Origin: Sulfolobales archaeon
GTDB taxonomy: Archaea > Thermoproteota > Thermoprotei_A > Sulfolobales > NBVN01
Length of the DNA stretch: 64,000 bases
Assembly (NCBI GenBank): GCA_026413885.1
Contig: JAOAKA010000002.1
Coordinates: forward strand, 221,558-285,557
Direction of reading: 5' to 3'
Of the stretch, positions 25,129 through 32,437 are shown in pieces. Both the position numbers and the translations under genes were made by a program. The first letter of the stretch is position 1. Every line of letters starts with the position of its first letter. Below the pieces are notes generated by a model. It had not been told where the DNA came from. It ran no database searches and saw only the letters and a program-made list of their open reading frames with translations.

Positions 25129-25546
25129 CAGCTTTAAAGTACACCTTATCCATAAAGTTGAAGCCGGATAGGAGATCCTGCCTTACTGTCTCTACTATCA
25201 CTATGTAGCCCCAGAGTGATATGATCATCTTGTAGGTAGATTCACCACGCTTTAAACTTATTACATAACCCCACGCTAAGAAGTCGACTCCTCTTCTAAA
25301 CTCAGGTAATTCCTTACCTATAACTACAGAGACTTCATCGTTTTGCTTAAGCTTCAGTAGCTTACTATGTATATCGAACTTTATCTTTAGGTCGCCACAG
25401 TCTATAGTGTATATCGTTACCTCTGGTATGTAGGACTTCACAACTTCAACCACTCTACCTCTAGCTTCTAGAAGTCCCTGAATCTGGGTACTAACACCCC
25501 TCGAGCTAGTTTCTACTTCTTCCGGTGTCCGCTCTAAAGCAGCCAT
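25100..25546 (-). CDS. rpoG: RNA polymerase subunit RpoG (Rpb8 homologue)
   Basis: 148 residues matching the crenarchaeal/korarchaeal Rpb8-like subunit: GRVVEVVKSYIPEVTIYTIDC, KIKFDIHSKLLKLKQNDEVSVVIGKELPEFRRGVDFLAWGYVISLKRGESTYKMIISLWGYIVIVE. The OB-like fold packs on the periphery of RNA polymerase. The gene is a good lineage marker because Euryarchaeota generally lack it. It is convergent with the methyltransferase; its start is followed by the split-tRNA locus on the other strand. Confidence 0.88.
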   Translation of the reverse strand: MAALERTPEEVETSSRGVSTQIQGLLEARGRVVEVVKSYIPEVTIYTIDCGDLKIKFDIHSKLLKLKQNDEVSVVIGKELPEFRRGVDFLAWGYVISLKRGESTYKMIISLWGYIVIVETVRQDLLSGFNFMDKVYFKAAKSGTSVNT

Positions 25547-25615
25547 ATTCTCTCAACACTAAACAAATTCACTGAAGTATATAAGTACTTAGCCGAGTAG
25601 CTGCTGATTAGTGAA

Positions 25616-25626
25616 AACTTATAAGT
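25616..25626 (+). promoter_or_regulatory. TATA box for the tRNA half gene
   Basis: AACTTATAAGT, about 27-33 bases before the GC-rich leader at 25649, is similar to the AACTTATAAAA box before tRNA-Thr at 45.4 kb. Its position predicts that transcription starts near 25648, i.e. after any place where a 5' tRNA half could sit. Confidence 0.6.
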
Positions 25627-25648
25627 AGGTTAACCAACGTAGTAATGA

Positions 25649-25709
25649 GGGGCAGCGGCCGAGCGGGAGATCCCCCGTGACCGGGGTTCGAATCCCCGCC
25701 CGGCTACCA
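25649..25709 (+). tRNA. Apparent 3' half of a split (trans-spliced) tRNA
   Basis: The 3' end is a perfect tRNA 3' portion: a C-rich anticodon-stem 3' strand, variable loop, T arm CGGGG-TTCGAAT-CCCCG, acceptor strand CCCGGCT, discriminator A and encoded CCA (ending 25709). The matching 5' acceptor strand AGCCGGG and a D arm are not present upstream or downstream; instead a GC-rich leader, GGGGCAGCGGCCGAGCGGG, precedes it directly after a TATA box at the right spacing. That is the layout of a 3' tRNA half as found in Nanoarchaeum and some Thermoproteota, whose leader pairs with the trailer of the 5' half to make a bulge-helix-bulge. The anticodon would be in the missing half; A1-U72 pairing would fit Gln or initiator Met, but isotype is open. 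Confidence 0.7.
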
Positions 25710-25715
25710 ATCTAC

Positions 25716-26003
25716 CTACGTAGTTTGAGAATACTTCTCTATGTATATTGCTTTAACTACTAGGGGTTTGCTGTCTCTTGGACACGTTCCGACGATTTTA
25801 CCTACGTAGTCACCTTTCTCGTATTTTCTCGGTGATTCATAGCTGCAGCTAGGACACCTAACTACTTCAACTAATTCTTCTCTTACTGCTTTAGGCTTAG
25901 AGCTAGTTAATGAAATAAGCCAGGGCAGTAAGGCTGTCAACACGAGCAGGAGGAGGGCTATTAGTAGCGCCATTATGAGGGCGTCGAATTGCTGGAACAA
26001 CAT
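25716..26003 (-). CDS. Small membrane protein with C-terminal zinc ribbon
   Basis: 95 residues: one strongly hydrophobic N-terminal segment (ALIMALLIALLLLVLTALLPWLISL), then a cytosolic CxxC...CxxD/R ribbon-like part (RCPSCSYESPRKYEKGDYVGKIVGTCPRDSKPLVVKAIYIEK). Only three Cys are present. The start ATG shares a base with the stop of the upstream DUF1512 gene, so the two are coupled and probably form a membrane complex. Function unknown. Confidence 0.75.
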   Translation of the reverse strand: MLFQQFDALIMALLIALLLLVLTALLPWLISLTSSKPKAVREELVEVVRCPSCSYESPRKYEKGDYVGKIVGTCPRDSKPLVVKAIYIEKYSQTT

Positions 26004-27100
26004 TATTTGACACCTACAGTGTTTCCTACACCTACCACTACTACGGTACCTCCTTCTCTAACTTTCTCTCTAATAACTCTCTGTACGAGTTCGTAGGACT
26101 TAACTACTCCCTCATATATATTCCTAGAGATTGGGCTGAGGGCTTCTATCTCACTCATTTTAACTACCACCGCATCTATAGGTATCGAGTATTTACTAGC
26201 AACTCTCTCCATAGCTATCTTCTCCGGACCTATGTCACCTATAGCCGCTCCCGTACCGTAAGCTACTTCACCAGATTCCTCGCTTTCAAGTTTTAATGCG
26301 GCATCAACAGTAATTATTCTATCAATAGTTCCCCCTAATTCTTCAACGAGTTTCTCTAGAGCTTCCCCGGGCCAGCCGACATTAGAGCCCGGACCAGATG
26401 CTTTAATAACGTATATCTTCCTTCCGTCAACTTCGGTCTCATATAGGTCTGTTCCCTCAGATATCTCTCGCGAGTTTTCCTGCAGATTTACGAGCATTTT
26501 AGCCACCAGAGGACCCACACTATCTCCTATAGGTATTCCCGACGTAAACGCGTTCAGAGAGTTCACGTAGGCTCTAGCTATTTCTACTAACTCCGGCATC
26601 TGAATAGCTAGCTGCATTACGAGTATCCAGTTATTGTACTTAAGTCCCAGCTCTAGGTAGTGTCTAACTAGCTTATTCAGTAATCTGAGTACACTTACGA
26701 CTTCTAAAACAGTTTCAACAGAATATTGAATGCTTCTCTCAGTGGTATCTAAAACCTTCCGCACATACTCTCTAACTGAGTTTTCCCGCACTCTAATAAG
26801 GTGTTTAAACCTCCTTATAATGTCTGTAGGCTCTATATCTACAGGTCTAATGAGGAAGAAGTTATCGGTAAAACCTTCGAGAATCTTAGATGGTTCTTTA
26901 ATTCCTATGCTACTCATATAAGCTACAGCTTTTCTTCTGGCATCTACCTCCATTTCCTCGATAGCATACAGTTTTCTTCTAACGAAAGAAGAAAATCTAT
27001 GTAGCTGTATTCTCTGAGGTATGTCTGTGAAGTTCATGAGTAATGATGCTAAGAAGAGCACAACAATTAAATACGATGCTACATCACTACTCCCATTCAC
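26003..27100 (-). CDS. DUF1512 family membrane-anchored protein
   Basis: 365 residues: a short N-terminal membrane segment (YLIVVLFLASLLMNF), a helical region to about residue 190, and a C-terminal alpha/beta region with IKASGPGSNVGWPGEALEKLVEELGGTIDRIITVDAALKLESEESGEVAYGTGAAIGDIGPEKI, characteristic of the archaeal DUF1512 family. Function is not known. The acidic, conserved GxGAAIGDIGPE stretch suggests a ligand or metal site. It is followed by and overlaps the small zinc membrane protein gene. Confidence 0.8.
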   Translation of the reverse strand: MNGSSDVASYLIVVLFLASLLMNFTDIPQRIQLHRFSSFVRRKLYAIEEMEVDARRKAVAYMSSIGIKEPSKILEGFTDNFFLIRPVDIEPTDIIRRFKHLIRVRENSVREYVRKVLDTTERSIQYSVETVLEVVSVLRLLNKLVRHYLELGLKYNNWILVMQLAIQMPELVEIARAYVNSLNAFTSGIPIGDSVGPLVAKMLVNLQENSREISEGTDLYETEVDGRKIYVIKASGPGSNVGWPGEALEKLVEELGGTIDRIITVDAALKLESEESGEVAYGTGAAIGDIGPEKIAMERVASKYSIPIDAVVVKMSEIEALSPISRNIYEGVVKSYELVQRVIREKVREGGTVVVVGVGNTVGVK

Positions 27101-27208
27101 AGTTCACACCATATATGTAGAAGTTGCTACGTTTTTAACTTCTTTAGCGGTCATTTAGGGATGGAGCTTCATCACCGAGTCACTATTGGAGTCTTCAATC
27201 ATCCCGAG

Positions 27209-27297
27209 TGCCGCCGCGGGGATTTGAACCCCGGATCTCCGGATCTCTCAGGCGACCGTATGAGTCCGGCGCTTTAACCAGGCTAAGCCACGGCGGC
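27209..27297 (-). tRNA. tRNA-Met (CAT, elongator) with a 14-base intron
   Basis: The minus strand gives acceptor GCCGCCG/CGGCGGC, D arm GGCTTAGCCTGGTT, anticodon stem CCGGA/TCCGG and T arm CGGGG-TTCAAAT-CCCCG, discriminator A, no encoded CCA. The anticodon loop is interrupted after CTCATA (position 37) by a 14-base intron at 27245-27258, the canonical 37/38 site. The spliced tRNA is 75 bases. The GGCTTAGC...GCGCCGGACTCATA sequence is typical of archaeal elongator tRNA-Met, not the initiator. EndA encoded in this window should remove the intron. Confidence 0.93.
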
Positions 27298-27524
27298 GCT
27301 CCATAAGTTAGGGTGTTGAAAACTTAAATAGCTTAGTGATGTAACGAAGACGCAGCTCTAGAGAGTCTATCTCAGTAAGATGTGTTTTGAGAGATATGTA
27401 GATAAAACTAACCTACTACGACACTGTTACTTATACTTTAACTACACTTTCAATAGCACAGGATCTCCTAGAACACTGCTAGAAAACTCGACTGACTACT
27501 TTAAATATCTCTAGGTGATAGATT

Positions 27525-28805
27525 CTATGCTATCGGCTCGACATTCATTACGTCGAGTAGGACCGCTTTAATGTTCTTTCCGGTAATTTCTGAGAAGCTA
27601 GGTGTGGTTCTTCCACTATCTCCATCTACAAGCTCTTTGACGTAGAGTCCCCCGTCTGTTTTTACTAATACCTCTAGAAGGTATTTAGATATAACATTAA
27701 GACTGAGTTCGTAAACTCTTCTGCGGCGGACCACGTCTCTTCTTCTCTCTAGTACTCTGGTGGGAGTTCTCTGGTAGACTACTCTATTGCTGAGACTCAG
27801 AATCTTCGATATATCGTTTTCACTCAGCCCTTCTAATACAAATGCTACTACTCTATACGTCTTCCTGGTATTTCTCGTCTTGATCGCTCTCACATACTCT
27901 CTCGTAGTTCTACCACTTACCACTATGCGGATCCACGGTGATAGCTCTAAGCTCTGAGAGTATGCACTAGGAGGAATGCGTTGACTAGGGTTCTTTGCTT
28001 CGATAACTATCGGTCTACCGTCTCCCAGCATTCTGGCATCCACATCTTCACGTCCAGCTGCGTGTAATACGAGGTCTCTAATATTGAAAGCCTTTAGATA
28101 TTCTAAGCATAGATCATATATGGATAGCCTATACTTTCTAGATCCATCTTTCTTAAACCAGGTTGCTTGAGATATGTATCTCCCAATCTTCACATATCTT
28201 CCTCCCAGCAGGAGAGGCAGTATTCTTAGAGAAACATCTCTACTCACTAGATCTACAACAACTACGACATCTGGATTGCTGAAGTTAGGCGGTATTGACA
28301 GCTCTCTAGAGATATACTTACCGATAAATCTCTTAACTTCTCTACGCACACTCTCCCAGGTATCGAGACCTAGTAATCCAATTACTTCCTGTTCTCTCTT
28401 TTCGTACTCTGAACCGGCTTTAACACCTACAAGAAAACTAGTTACCTCACTACTCACTTCTCGAAGCTTCTCGAGAGCTCTCTTCCCCAACTCAAGCATA
28501 ACTCTATCTAGTTCAGACCCACATATATGACACGGTTTTACCTCACTTCTAGATGATATCGGTAGGAGTAGTCCACTATTTACCGCTAAGATCTCGAGTT
28601 CTTCTTTACTCAGCACGTTCTCGCTGAGAAACATTGCGAGTGAAGTCTTGACTGCTCTACCTCTCTCTGAGTTATCTAGCCCTCTACCTAGTCTAGCGAA
28701 GAGTCTACCTAAACAGCGGTCGCAGAGGGGGAACTTCAGTAAGACTCTCAGAGATGCTTCAAGAACCCTACCGTAGTCTCTCCACCTACTCTCCAGGTCC
28801 TCCAC
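27525..28805 (-). CDS. pus10: tRNA pseudouridine synthase Pus10
   Basis: 426 residues. The N-terminal region has a zinc site (CDRCLGR ... CHICGSE) and a THUMP-like segment; the catalytic domain has AGREDVDARMLGDGRPIVIEAKNPSQR, where the Asp in EDVDARML is catalytic, and YQRTPTRVLERRRDVVRRRRVYEL further on. Archaeal Pus10 makes pseudouridine 54 (and 55) in the T loop. It overlaps srp54 by 20 bases and ends an aIF5A-SRP54-Pus10 transcript. Confidence 0.95.
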   Translation of the reverse strand: MEDLESRWRDYGRVLEASLRVLLKFPLCDRCLGRLFARLGRGLDNSERGRAVKTSLAMFLSENVLSKEELEILAVNSGLLLPISSRSEVKPCHICGSELDRVMLELGKRALEKLREVSSEVTSFLVGVKAGSEYEKREQEVIGLLGLDTWESVRREVKRFIGKYISRELSIPPNFSNPDVVVVVDLVSRDVSLRILPLLLGGRYVKIGRYISQATWFKKDGSRKYRLSIYDLCLEYLKAFNIRDLVLHAAGREDVDARMLGDGRPIVIEAKNPSQRIPPSAYSQSLELSPWIRIVVSGRTTREYVRAIKTRNTRKTYRVVAFVLEGLSENDISKILSLSNRVVYQRTPTRVLERRRDVVRRRRVYELSLNVISKYLLEVLVKTDGGLYVKELVDGDSGRTTPSFSEITGKNIKAVLLDVMNVEPIA

Positions 28806-30144
28806 CTAGTTTATCTAGGTCTAGTCCCTTGACTCTCAGCTTACCTCTCTTTAAATCTTTCAACATCTTATTCACTAGTTCATAGTAGTCGAGAAGCTCT
28901 CTAACGTCAGTAACTCCTCTACCGGACCCTAAAGCTATTCTTCTAATTCTGCCTCTGTCTATCACACTAGGGTTATCGAGCTCTCTATAGGTCATAGAGT
29001 CAATTATGTTTATCCATATATCTATCTTTTTCTCACTTCCCTTAAGTATTTCATCACCTATCTTCAGCATAGATAGTCCAGGCACTAGATCTAGTACTTT
29101 TCTCAGAGGACCCAGCTTCTTTATGGATTTAAGCTGGTGGTATATATCTCTCATGCTCATCTTCCCGAGAGTTACCGCCTTCTCCAGTCTCTTCTTAATT
29201 TCATCACTTTCTTCGATGGCTTTGAACTTCTCTAGAAGACTCTCAATATCTCCTAGTCCAAGTACTCTAGCAACAAACTTCCTAGGATTAAATAGCTCGA
29301 AGTCTTCTAGTTTTTCACCATCTCCTACAAACTTTATCTTAGCACCTGTAGCAGCTACAGCGGATAGAGCTCCACCACCTCTAGCCGTACCGTCTAGCTT
29401 AGTAATTATTATAGAGCCTATAGGTGTCCATTCATGAAACTTCTTAGCTAGGTCAAATGCTTTCTGACCCATTGATGCGTCTACTACCAAAACTACTTCT
29501 GATGGCTTTATTGCTTCAGCTATATCTTTCATCTCTCTCAATAAATCTTCTTCTCTACCGTAGCCGTGCCTACCGGCTGTATCAACTACAACGATATCGC
29601 AGAAGTACTCGTTCAATAAAGTCTTTATAGCTTTCTTCGATATCTCTATCGGGTCTCCAATTTTCTCTCCGTAGAATGGGACACCTATAGCTTCTGCTAA
29701 CTGCTTAAGCTGCTCATATGCGGCTGCTCTATATATATCCGTTGTTGCAAGACCGACTCTATACCCACGCTTCTTGTAGAAGAGAGCTAGCTTACCTGCC
29801 GTAGTTGTTTTCCCACTGCCCTGAATACCGACCAACAGCACTATCCACGGAAAACTCTTCGGGAAGGGTTCCAGAGAGATATCGCCCCCCAGTAGCTTCG
29901 AGAGCTCATCATATACTATCTTAATAAACCACTCCTTTCTTAAAACTCCAGGAGGGGGTTCTTCTTTAAGTGCTCTCTCCCTGATTCTGGAAGTAAGTTC
30001 TGAAACTACTTTGATGTTGACATCTGCTCTAATCATCTCTTTCTGTAACTCCTTTATGAAGCTACCTACAGCTTCTTCATAGCTCTCTGAAGACCTTAAG
30101 AAAGAGGAGACTAAGTCTCTAATTCTACCGAAGACTGTGGACAT
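28786..30144 (-). CDS. srp54: Signal recognition particle protein SRP54
   Basis: 452 residues: N domain (helical), G domain with VGIQGSGKTTTAGKLA, TTDIYRAAAYEQL, VVDTAGRHGYGRE, ITKLDGTARGGGALS, and the C-terminal M domain rich in Met and basic residues (MSMRDIYHQLKSIKKLGPLRKVLDLVPGL, IALGSGRGVTDVRELLDYYELVNKMLKDLKRGK). It binds 7S RNA and signal peptides and docks at FtsY. It follows aIF5A by 19 bases. Confidence 0.98.
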   Translation of the reverse strand: MSTVFGRIRDLVSSFLRSSESYEEAVGSFIKELQKEMIRADVNIKVVSELTSRIRERALKEEPPPGVLRKEWFIKIVYDELSKLLGGDISLEPFPKSFPWIVLLVGIQGSGKTTTAGKLALFYKKRGYRVGLATTDIYRAAAYEQLKQLAEAIGVPFYGEKIGDPIEISKKAIKTLLNEYFCDIVVVDTAGRHGYGREEDLLREMKDIAEAIKPSEVVLVVDASMGQKAFDLAKKFHEWTPIGSIIITKLDGTARGGGALSAVAATGAKIKFVGDGEKLEDFELFNPRKFVARVLGLGDIESLLEKFKAIEESDEIKKRLEKAVTLGKMSMRDIYHQLKSIKKLGPLRKVLDLVPGLSMLKIGDEILKGSEKKIDIWINIIDSMTYRELDNPSVIDRGRIRRIALGSGRGVTDVRELLDYYELVNKMLKDLKRGKLRVKGLDLDKLGGGPGE

Positions 30145-30163
30145 AACTCTTCCTAGTGGTTTC

Positions 30164-30565
30164 TTAAACTCTTAATACACGCATTATTTTTCTAACTCCC
30201 ATTACCTCCCAGTACTCAACCTCACTTCCATTTCTAATCTTACTAGCTACATCTGCTTCACTTGGGAGTTCTACTTCGAAAGTCTCGTATGTCTCTAAAT
30301 CCATTAGCTGAACTCTATCTCCGAGAGTAGCTATAACTTGTGCGGCTTTCTTCACAACTATTGGGACTTCAACTCTCTGATCAGCGGGAGCAACGAGAGT
30401 TTTTCGAGAACCACTGAATATACTTATAGCAACTACGTGAGCTTTAGCACTACCGTGTTTACCGGTTTTAGCTTTAGTAATCTCAACTATTCTACAGGGT
30501 TCTCCATCGATAACTATATAACTCCCCTCTCTAAGTTCTCCCAGCTCAGCGTATTCGACACTCAG
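30164..30565 (-). CDS. Translation initiation factor aIF5A, starting at CTG
   Basis: The track shows only the last 63 residues from ATG 30355. The frame extends upstream through the whole conserved N-terminal domain: [40 protein letters not shown] (hypusine or deoxyhypusine site K36 in TGKHG) and [16 protein letters not shown]. The only possible start is CTG at 30565: the codon before it is TAG, and GAGGTGAT lies four bases further upstream, an excellent ribosome binding site. This gives 133 residues, the normal family length. aIF5A promotes peptide bond formation at difficult motifs and termination. First gene of the aIF5A-SRP54-Pus10 transcript; a TTTAAAG box precedes it. Confidence 0.93.
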   Translation of the reverse strand: MSVEYAELGELREGSYIVIDGEPCRIVEITKAKTGKHGSAKAHVVAISIFSGSRKTLVAPADQRVEVPIVVKKAAQVIATLGDRVQLMDLETYETFEVELPSEADVASKIRNGSEVEYWEVMGVRKIMRVLRV

Positions 30566-30631
30566 CTAAATCACCTCAACTATGCAGCTCTTTAAAGCTT
30601 TTAAAACCTCACTAAATCTATAGTACACGGC

Positions 30632-30706
30632 GCCGCGGTAGTATAGCCCGGCCTAGTATGCGGGCCTGTCGAGCCCGTGACCCGGGTTCAAATCCCGGCC
30701 GCGGCG
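30632..30706 (+). tRNA. tRNA-Asp (GTC)
   Basis: Acceptor GCCGCGG/CCGCGGC, D arm TAGTATAGCCCGGCCTAGTA, anticodon stem-loop CGGGC-CTGTCGA-GCCCG with anticodon GTC, T arm CCGGG-TTCAAAT-CCCGG, discriminator G (the Asp identity base). No intron and no encoded CCA. Confidence 0.96.
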
Positions 30707-30824
30707 CTTCACACCTACATCTTCTTAAACTAAGATTCTCACTCTACTACATAGTTGAGTTCTCTGAGGAGACCCGCAGTAGGAGAGCTATTTGTATTAG
30801 AGTAGAATATTTAGTTGCTGAGGT

Positions 30825-30842
30825 CTTTATTTTGAAATAAAG
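30825..30842. repeat. AT-rich inverted repeat between tRNA-Asp and speD
   Basis: CTTTATTT and AAATAAAG are perfect 8-base arms with a 2-base centre. The rest of this 264-base gap holds no gene I can support. The repeat lies about 110 bases before the speD box and may be an operator or a terminator remnant. Confidence 0.4.
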
Positions 30843-30935
30843 TTAAATAGTTTTCTTAAATTTTCTTCTGAGACCGTGAAGATTAGATGAGAGTAAATAA
30901 GTAGGTTATTAGGGGTGTGGGTATGGGGGGATATA

Positions 30936-30944
30936 CTTAAATTT
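30936..30944 (+). promoter_or_regulatory. TATA box for speD
   Basis: CTTAAATTT is centred about 31 bases before ATG 30971, consistent with a nearly leaderless transcript. It is followed by a G-rich stretch, GAGGGGGT. Confidence 0.5.
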
Positions 30945-30970
30945 ACTGTTATGAGGGGGTACTATGGGAG

Positions 30971-31333
30971 ATGAGAGAAGTTAGATACCTAGTATATGGG
31001 AAGCACGTATACGGCAGTCTCTACGGATGTAAGTATGACTTACTAGCTGACCAAGAGTTTCTTAAGAAAGTTGTTGTTGATGCTGCTAGAGTGGGAAATA
31101 TGACTTTACTCGAAGTTAAGACCTGGCTTATAAGTCCTGGAGTTAGTGTAGTAGCAATAATACTGGAATCACATATTGCTATACATACGTGGCCTGAGTA
31201 CGAATTCGCCACGGTAGACGTCTATTCATGTGGAAAACACTCAAAACCTGAAGAAGCTTTTAAGTATATCGTCCAGCTTCTTAACCCAAAACGTTTTGAA
31301 TATACAGTAACAGATAGGTCGTATCTTGAGTAA
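30971..31333 (+). CDS. speD: Pyruvoyl-dependent S-adenosylmethionine decarboxylase (or crenarchaeal arginine decarboxylase)
   Basis: A 120-residue proenzyme of the short archaeal AdoMetDC family. Self-cleavage occurs before the Ser in [14 protein letters not shown], which becomes the pyruvoyl group; [16 protein letters not shown] and [10 protein letters not shown] are conserved. AdoMetDC supplies aminopropyl groups for spermidine and longer polyamines. In Crenarchaeota a paralogue of this family decarboxylates arginine, and I cannot separate the two by eye; the ETSHI/ESHI region is common to both. Monocistronic. Confidence 0.85.
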   Translation: MREVRYLVYGKHVYGSLYGCKYDLLADQEFLKKVVVDAARVGNMTLLEVKTWLISPGVSVVAIILESHIAIHTWPEYEFATVDVYSCGKHSKPEEAFKYIVQLLNPKRFEYTVTDRSYLE

Positions 31334-31349
31334 CTGGTTTGAGAGGTAG

Positions 31350-32279
31350 TTAGGTGAGTAGAGACAGTATTAATGCGAGTATTCCAGTTATCATAGCTAT
31401 CTTTAAGATAGATCTAACTTTAATTGCTGTTAGAACCAGGTTTGAACTTCTGAGGAGTTTTACAGCAGAGAAAATAACTACGACTACTGTTGCTGTAGCT
31501 AGTGGAAGATACACTGAGATATTGTATAGCTCTGAGTATAGAGGCAGTACAGCCAGAGGTGGAACTACTAGCAGGATTATTGAAGCAACTAGTGCTGAAG
31601 CTCTCAAACCAATAGTTCTAGGTAGAGACTTCACACCGCGCACTGAATCTGCGTAGTAATCTTCAATAGTCTTAACTATCTCTCTACCTAAAAGTAGAGT
31701 AAACGCTATCGATATAGGCACTATAGCAGAGTATAGAGCACTATCTCTCCCAACTTGAGTATAGACTACTAGAGACCCGTACAGTATTGAAGCACTCCCC
31801 TCGAAGCTAACGACTACGTTTCCCAGCACTCCCCACTCTTTGATTTTCGCTGAGTAACTGTAGACTAGGAGAGAGTTTAGTGCTACAAAAGCAAGAGATA
31901 GATACCCAAACCAGGCTGAGAGAGCTACACCTGCCACACCTAGAGCTATAGAGAAGTATAGTACCTCTCCGAGGCTGACTCTCCCAGATGGTATGGGTCT
32001 ATAGGGCTTATTCACAGAGTCAACTCTGTAGTCAAAGTAGTCATTAATAGCGTATCCACCAGCAGATACCAGAGCTACAACAGCGATAGCGATAAGTATA
32101 TCTAGAGGATTCAGCGAGAATTCAGTGGCTCTAGAAGCTGTGAGAACCCCTAAGACAACACATAGAACCGCAGCTACAACGTTGTGAGGTCTTATCAACT
32201 CAACATACGCCGATAACTTACTACTTAAGTTACTCAGTCTCCGTTTTTCTTCTCTAAGTGGCTTAATCAAGAGAGACAC
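31350..32279 (-). CDS. UbiA prenyltransferase, probable DGGGP synthase
   Basis: 309 residues, about eight membrane helices, with the Asp-rich motif NDYFDYRVDSVNKPYRPIPSGRVS typical of (S)-2,3-di-O-geranylgeranylglyceryl phosphate synthase and a second acidic site LGREIVKTIEDYYADSVRGVKSLPRTIG. It adds the second geranylgeranyl chain in archaeal membrane lipid synthesis. It converges on speD with 16 bases between stops. Other UbiA members (protohaem or quinone synthesis) are less likely given the NKPYRPIPSG motif. Confidence 0.88.
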   Translation of the reverse strand: MSLLIKPLREEKRRLSNLSSKLSAYVELIRPHNVVAAVLCVVLGVLTASRATEFSLNPLDILIAIAVVALVSAGGYAINDYFDYRVDSVNKPYRPIPSGRVSLGEVLYFSIALGVAGVALSAWFGYLSLAFVALNSLLVYSYSAKIKEWGVLGNVVVSFEGSASILYGSLVVYTQVGRDSALYSAIVPISIAFTLLLGREIVKTIEDYYADSVRGVKSLPRTIGLRASALVASIILLVVPPLAVLPLYSELYNISVYLPLATATVVVVIFSAVKLLRSSNLVLTAIKVRSILKIAMITGILALILSLLT

Positions 32280-32437
32280 CTAACCCACTCTTTAATAATG
32301 GAGAAACTCTTTAAGTGTCGTAGAGCCTAAATCTACAGACATATATAGCTACCTCTTCTAAGTACTTAGTCCTTAAGCTTAGTTCCACTCAGAAAGTTAA
32401 AATATTTAGCTACATCTACCAGTAGCTGAATCACAGA

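Noticed and set aside
25591-25612. AGCCGAG upstream of the tRNA half as its 5' acceptor strand
   Set aside because: It pairs with one mismatch, is not followed by a D arm, and lies before the TATA box, so it would not be in the transcript.
30338-30595. 85-residue plus-strand ORF near 30.4 kb
   Set aside because: It is antisense to the N-terminal half of aIF5A, which is only missed because of its CTG start.
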